This document shows positions 61,548-64,000 of a stretch of 64,000 bases of DNA, piece by piece. Position 1 is the first letter of the stretch. Each line of letters begins with the position of its first letter. The notes beneath the pieces are model-generated. The model searched no databases and was not told the DNA's origin. It worked only from the letters and a program-made list of their open reading frames with translations. The translations under genes were made by a program, and so were the position numbers. Origin of the DNA: Paludibacter sp. (GTDB lineage: Bacteria > Bacteroidota > Bacteroidia > Bacteroidales > Paludibacteraceae); contig JAQVAV010000002.1 of the NCBI GenBank assembly GCA_028690665.1, forward strand, positions 310,001-374,000. Direction: 5' to 3'.

Positions 61548-63992
61548 TTATTCCAAATCTACTACGGTTATTCCGGCACCGCCAAATTGTACATGTTCGT
61601 CGCGATATTTTTTTACGCCGTGTACCGTTCCGAGATATTGACGGATAAGCTGGCGCAATGCTCCGGTACCTGTCCCGTGGAGAATGCGTACTGAAGCTAC
61701 TCCGACCATAATGGCATCGTCGATAAAATAAGTTACAGCCTGTAGAGCTTCGTCACCGCGCATACCACGGACATCAATGTCCGATTTAAAGCTCAGCTTA
61801 CGCTGGCGGACTTCATCGGTCGTGGTTTTTCCCAGATTTTCAAACTTATTTTTTTCTTTTCTCAGTTGATTGTTGCTGACTGTTTCTAACTTAGAGAGTT
61901 TTACGGTCGATTTCAATTGCCCGAAAGCTACTATGGCCTGTTTGTCCTGAATTTCGATAATTGTTCCTGTAGCTGTCTGACCTTTAAGCCGTACTGTACT
62001 TCCAACCACGATTTTTTTCTCCAAAGGGGAGACGGGCTGCGGGATTGGAACTTTTTTATGATTGGGAGAAACATTTTTTTTTACCTCACCTGATGAAGAA
62101 GGGGCGGGGGTAATGTGTTTTTTGAAATCCTCAAAATCTTTTCTTATTTCTTTTGTTTTTTCTTTTTCTGCTTGGGCTTCTTTTATTTGCCGTATGGTGT
62201 TTTCTATTTTTGCATTCGTTTCATTTAAAAGATTTTGTGCGTCGTTTTTGGCTTGCTGCGTGATTTCTTTACGCTGTTTATCAATGGTCGACATTTCTGT
62301 CTCGTATTTGGCTAATGTAGCTTCCAATTTCTTTTCTTTCAGTCGGATGTCCCGGCGTTTATTCTCCCAGTAACGTTTGTCCCGTGCAATATCCTGCAAA
62401 TGTTTGTCGTAATCCATGCGGTCTGAACCTACTTTTTCGGCAGCTTCAGCAATCAGGTCTTCTGGTAATCCTATTTTACGGGCAATTTCCACGGCAAACG
62501 AACTTCCCGGATTCCCAATACTCAGTTGGAAAAGCGGCTGGAGGTGATGACGGTCGTAAAGCATGGCTCCGTTTACAATTCCCTCAGTGGCATCTGCATA
62601 AAGTTTCAGATTGGTGTAGTGTGTGGTAATAACGCCGAAAGTTTTATTCCGGTTGAACCGTTCAAGCGTGGCTTCGGCAATGGCGCCTCCTATGGTTGGT
62701 TCCGTGCCTGTCCCGAATTCATCAATCAGCAACAGGGTTTTGGGATTGCTGTGCCGAATAAAATATTTCATATTCATCAGATGAGAACTGTAAGTCGACA
62801 AGTCGTTTTCGATTGATTGTTCGTCGCCAATGTCGATAAACAGCCGTTCGAAAATGCCGGCCCGGCTGCTGTCGTGCACCGGAATTAATAATCCGCATTG
62901 CAACATGTATTGTAGCAAAACCACTGTTTTCAGACAAACGGACTTTCCTCCGGCATTAGGTCCTGAAATTAATAAAATACGTTGATTCTCATTCAAAACA
63001 ATATCCAACGGGACAATTTCTTTGTGTTGCTTTTTGAGTGACAGAAACAGTAAAGGATGTTTTGCCTTGTTCCACTCCAACTGGCAAATGTTGTCAATGC
63101 GTGGGTTGATAGCGTTGATTTCTAATGCAAAAAGTGCTTTTGCGCGTAGAAAATCAATAAGACCGAGAAAATCCTGCGAAGCAAAAATTTCTTCGGAATA
63201 AGGACGGACAAAGTTGGTAAACTCCACCAGAATGCGGATAATTTCGCGGCGTTCTTCTCCTTCGAGTTCGCGGATGCGATTGTTGGCTTCCACTACCTGT
63301 TGCGGTTCAATGAATACGGTTTTTCCGGTAGCCGATTCATCATGCACAATTCCGCTGATTTTTCGTTTAAAAGCCGGAGAAACAGGTAAAACCAGACGAC
63401 CTTCGCGCATGGTAGGAGCCGCATCTTTTTCGACATAACCATCGGCCTGCGCCTGACGGAGAATAGCATTCAGTGTTCGCGATACAGAGTTTTCTACCTG
63501 TTGTATATCGTGCCGGATGTGTGCTAATTCCGTTGATGCATTATCCTTGATTTTACCGAATTTATTGAGAATACTTTCAATTTTTTTTGAAATAAGCGGA
63601 AAGGTTTCGGTTCCGGGCAAAAGTTCTGACAGATACGGATAAGGTGTTTCTTCGTTACGTGAAAGAAATGCCACTAATTTTCGGACAGCTTCCAATGCCC
63701 GCCATAAACCAAATACTTCGGCTTCATCCAAAAATAAACCTTCGACCCGAACACGGGATAATGCTTGACGGATATCGAAAAAATCGCCGATGGGCAAATC
63801 TTCCCCATCTGTAGTGAGCACGCTTACCATTTCGTTGGTCTCGTTAAGCTTACGGGTTATTTCTTCAAAATCGGTTGAAAATTCTATATGGTCTACCTGT
63901 TCCGCACCGAGCGAGCTGATACATTTTTCTTTCAGCAAGCGGCGGATGGTTGTAAAATCTGTTTTATGTTCGAAATGTTGTGGATAAAGCAT
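61548..63992 (-). CDS. mutS2: Endonuclease MutS2
   Basis: This 814-aa protein has a MutS-like core with Walker A GPNAGGKS near residue 343, LLIDEFGTGTEP (Walker B region), then a long charged coiled coil (about 510-640) and a C-terminal Smr domain (about 735-814) with DVRGMRGDEA and HGTGTGALR. It lacks the mismatch-recognition domain of MutS1. Family members act on recombination intermediates and on stalled, collided ribosomes. The ATG at 63992 is 9 bp from the window edge and the length is normal, so the gene is complete. Confidence 0.95.
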   Translation of the reverse strand: MLYPQHFEHKTDFTTIRRLLKEKCISSLGAEQVDHIEFSTDFEEITRKLNETNEMVSVLTTDGEDLPIGDFFDIRQALSRVRVEGLFLDEAEVFGLWRALEAVRKLVAFLSRNEETPYPYLSELLPGTETFPLISKKIESILNKFGKIKDNASTELAHIRHDIQQVENSVSRTLNAILRQAQADGYVEKDAAPTMREGRLVLPVSPAFKRKISGIVHDESATGKTVFIEPQQVVEANNRIRELEGEERREIIRILVEFTNFVRPYSEEIFASQDFLGLIDFLRAKALFALEINAINPRIDNICQLEWNKAKHPLLFLSLKKQHKEIVPLDIVLNENQRILLISGPNAGGKSVCLKTVVLLQYMLQCGLLIPVHDSSRAGIFERLFIDIGDEQSIENDLSTYSSHLMNMKYFIRHSNPKTLLLIDEFGTGTEPTIGGAIAEATLERFNRNKTFGVITTHYTNLKLYADATEGIVNGAMLYDRHHLQPLFQLSIGNPGSSFAVEIARKIGLPEDLIAEAAEKVGSDRMDYDKHLQDIARDKRYWENKRRDIRLKEKKLEATLAKYETEMSTIDKQRKEITQQAKNDAQNLLNETNAKIENTIRQIKEAQAEKEKTKEIRKDFEDFKKHITPAPSSSGEVKKNVSPNHKKVPIPQPVSPLEKKIVVGSTVRLKGQTATGTIIEIQDKQAIVAFGQLKSTVKLSKLETVSNNQLRKEKNKFENLGKTTTDEVRQRKLSFKSDIDVRGMRGDEALQAVTYFIDDAIMVGVASVRILHGTGTGALRQLIRQYLGTVHGVKKYRDEHVQFGGAGITVVDLE

Positions 63993-64000
63993 GTGACCCC

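Overview
The window looks like a chromosome segment of an AT-rich, polysaccharide-degrading Bacteroidota, probably Bacteroidales. The evidence is a SusC/SusD pair, SusE/F-like surface protein, several secreted proteins ending in type IX secretion (T9SS) sorting domains, promoters of the Bacteroidota type (TTG, 19 bp, TAnnTTTG), and scarce Shine-Dalgarno sequences. No species can be named from the sequence alone.

Region 1 (1-1.7 kb) holds the end of a small Nif11-like protein gene, a MITE-like repeat and a GH43 glycosidase. Region 2 (1.75-20.7 kb, minus strand) and region 4 (28.2-38.9 kb, minus strand) are two halves of one alginate utilisation locus. They encode three PL6 lyases, a PL17 oligoalginate lyase, a PF05426 (PL5/PL38-like) lyase, a jelly-roll lyase-like protein, two esterases, a metallo-beta-lactamase-fold enzyme, lectin/FN3 proteins, KdgF-like cupin, DEH reductase-like SDR, an ExuT-like transporter, SusC, SusD and an IPT-domain lipoprotein. 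A GntR/FCD regulator closes the locus. Eight copies of the palindrome TTGGTNNACCAA, or close variants of it, sit at four promoters: PL17, the 988-aa PL6, SusC and the regulator itself. Some overlap the -7 or -33 elements, so the regulator probably represses the set until an uronate is present. No KDG kinase or KDPG aldolase is in the window.

Region 3 (21-27.9 kb) splits the locus. It carries RNA-handling and stress genes: two RRM proteins, a cold-shock-domain protein, a DEAD-box helicase with a small partner, a RelA/SpoT-domain protein translationally coupled to a nitronate monooxygenase-like gene, and a decayed IS256-family element.

Region 5 (39.2-55.2 kb, plus strand) is a cluster of E2, E3 and a fused E1 of a 2-oxo acid dehydrogenase, a PHP phosphoesterase, an unknown secreted protein, a class II aldolase fused to a SorD/SrlD-like dehydrogenase, a SorE-like (L-sorbose-1-phosphate reductase) enzyme, a tandem class II aldolase with a dead second domain, FucO, lipoate ligase and an aldo/keto reductase. 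The aldolase-SorD fusion next to SorE and FucO is the least explained system here. It suggests ketose-1-phosphate and hexitol-phosphate interconversion ending in lactaldehyde reduction. Most gaps between its genes contain a palindromic repeat element.

Region 6 (55.3-64 kb) is mostly housekeeping: HtrA/DegP, enolase, a DUF4197 lipoprotein and MutS2. Between them are a phage-repressor-like gene with a divergent small HTH gene and a broken DUF4143-type ATPase, which look like remains of a mobile element.
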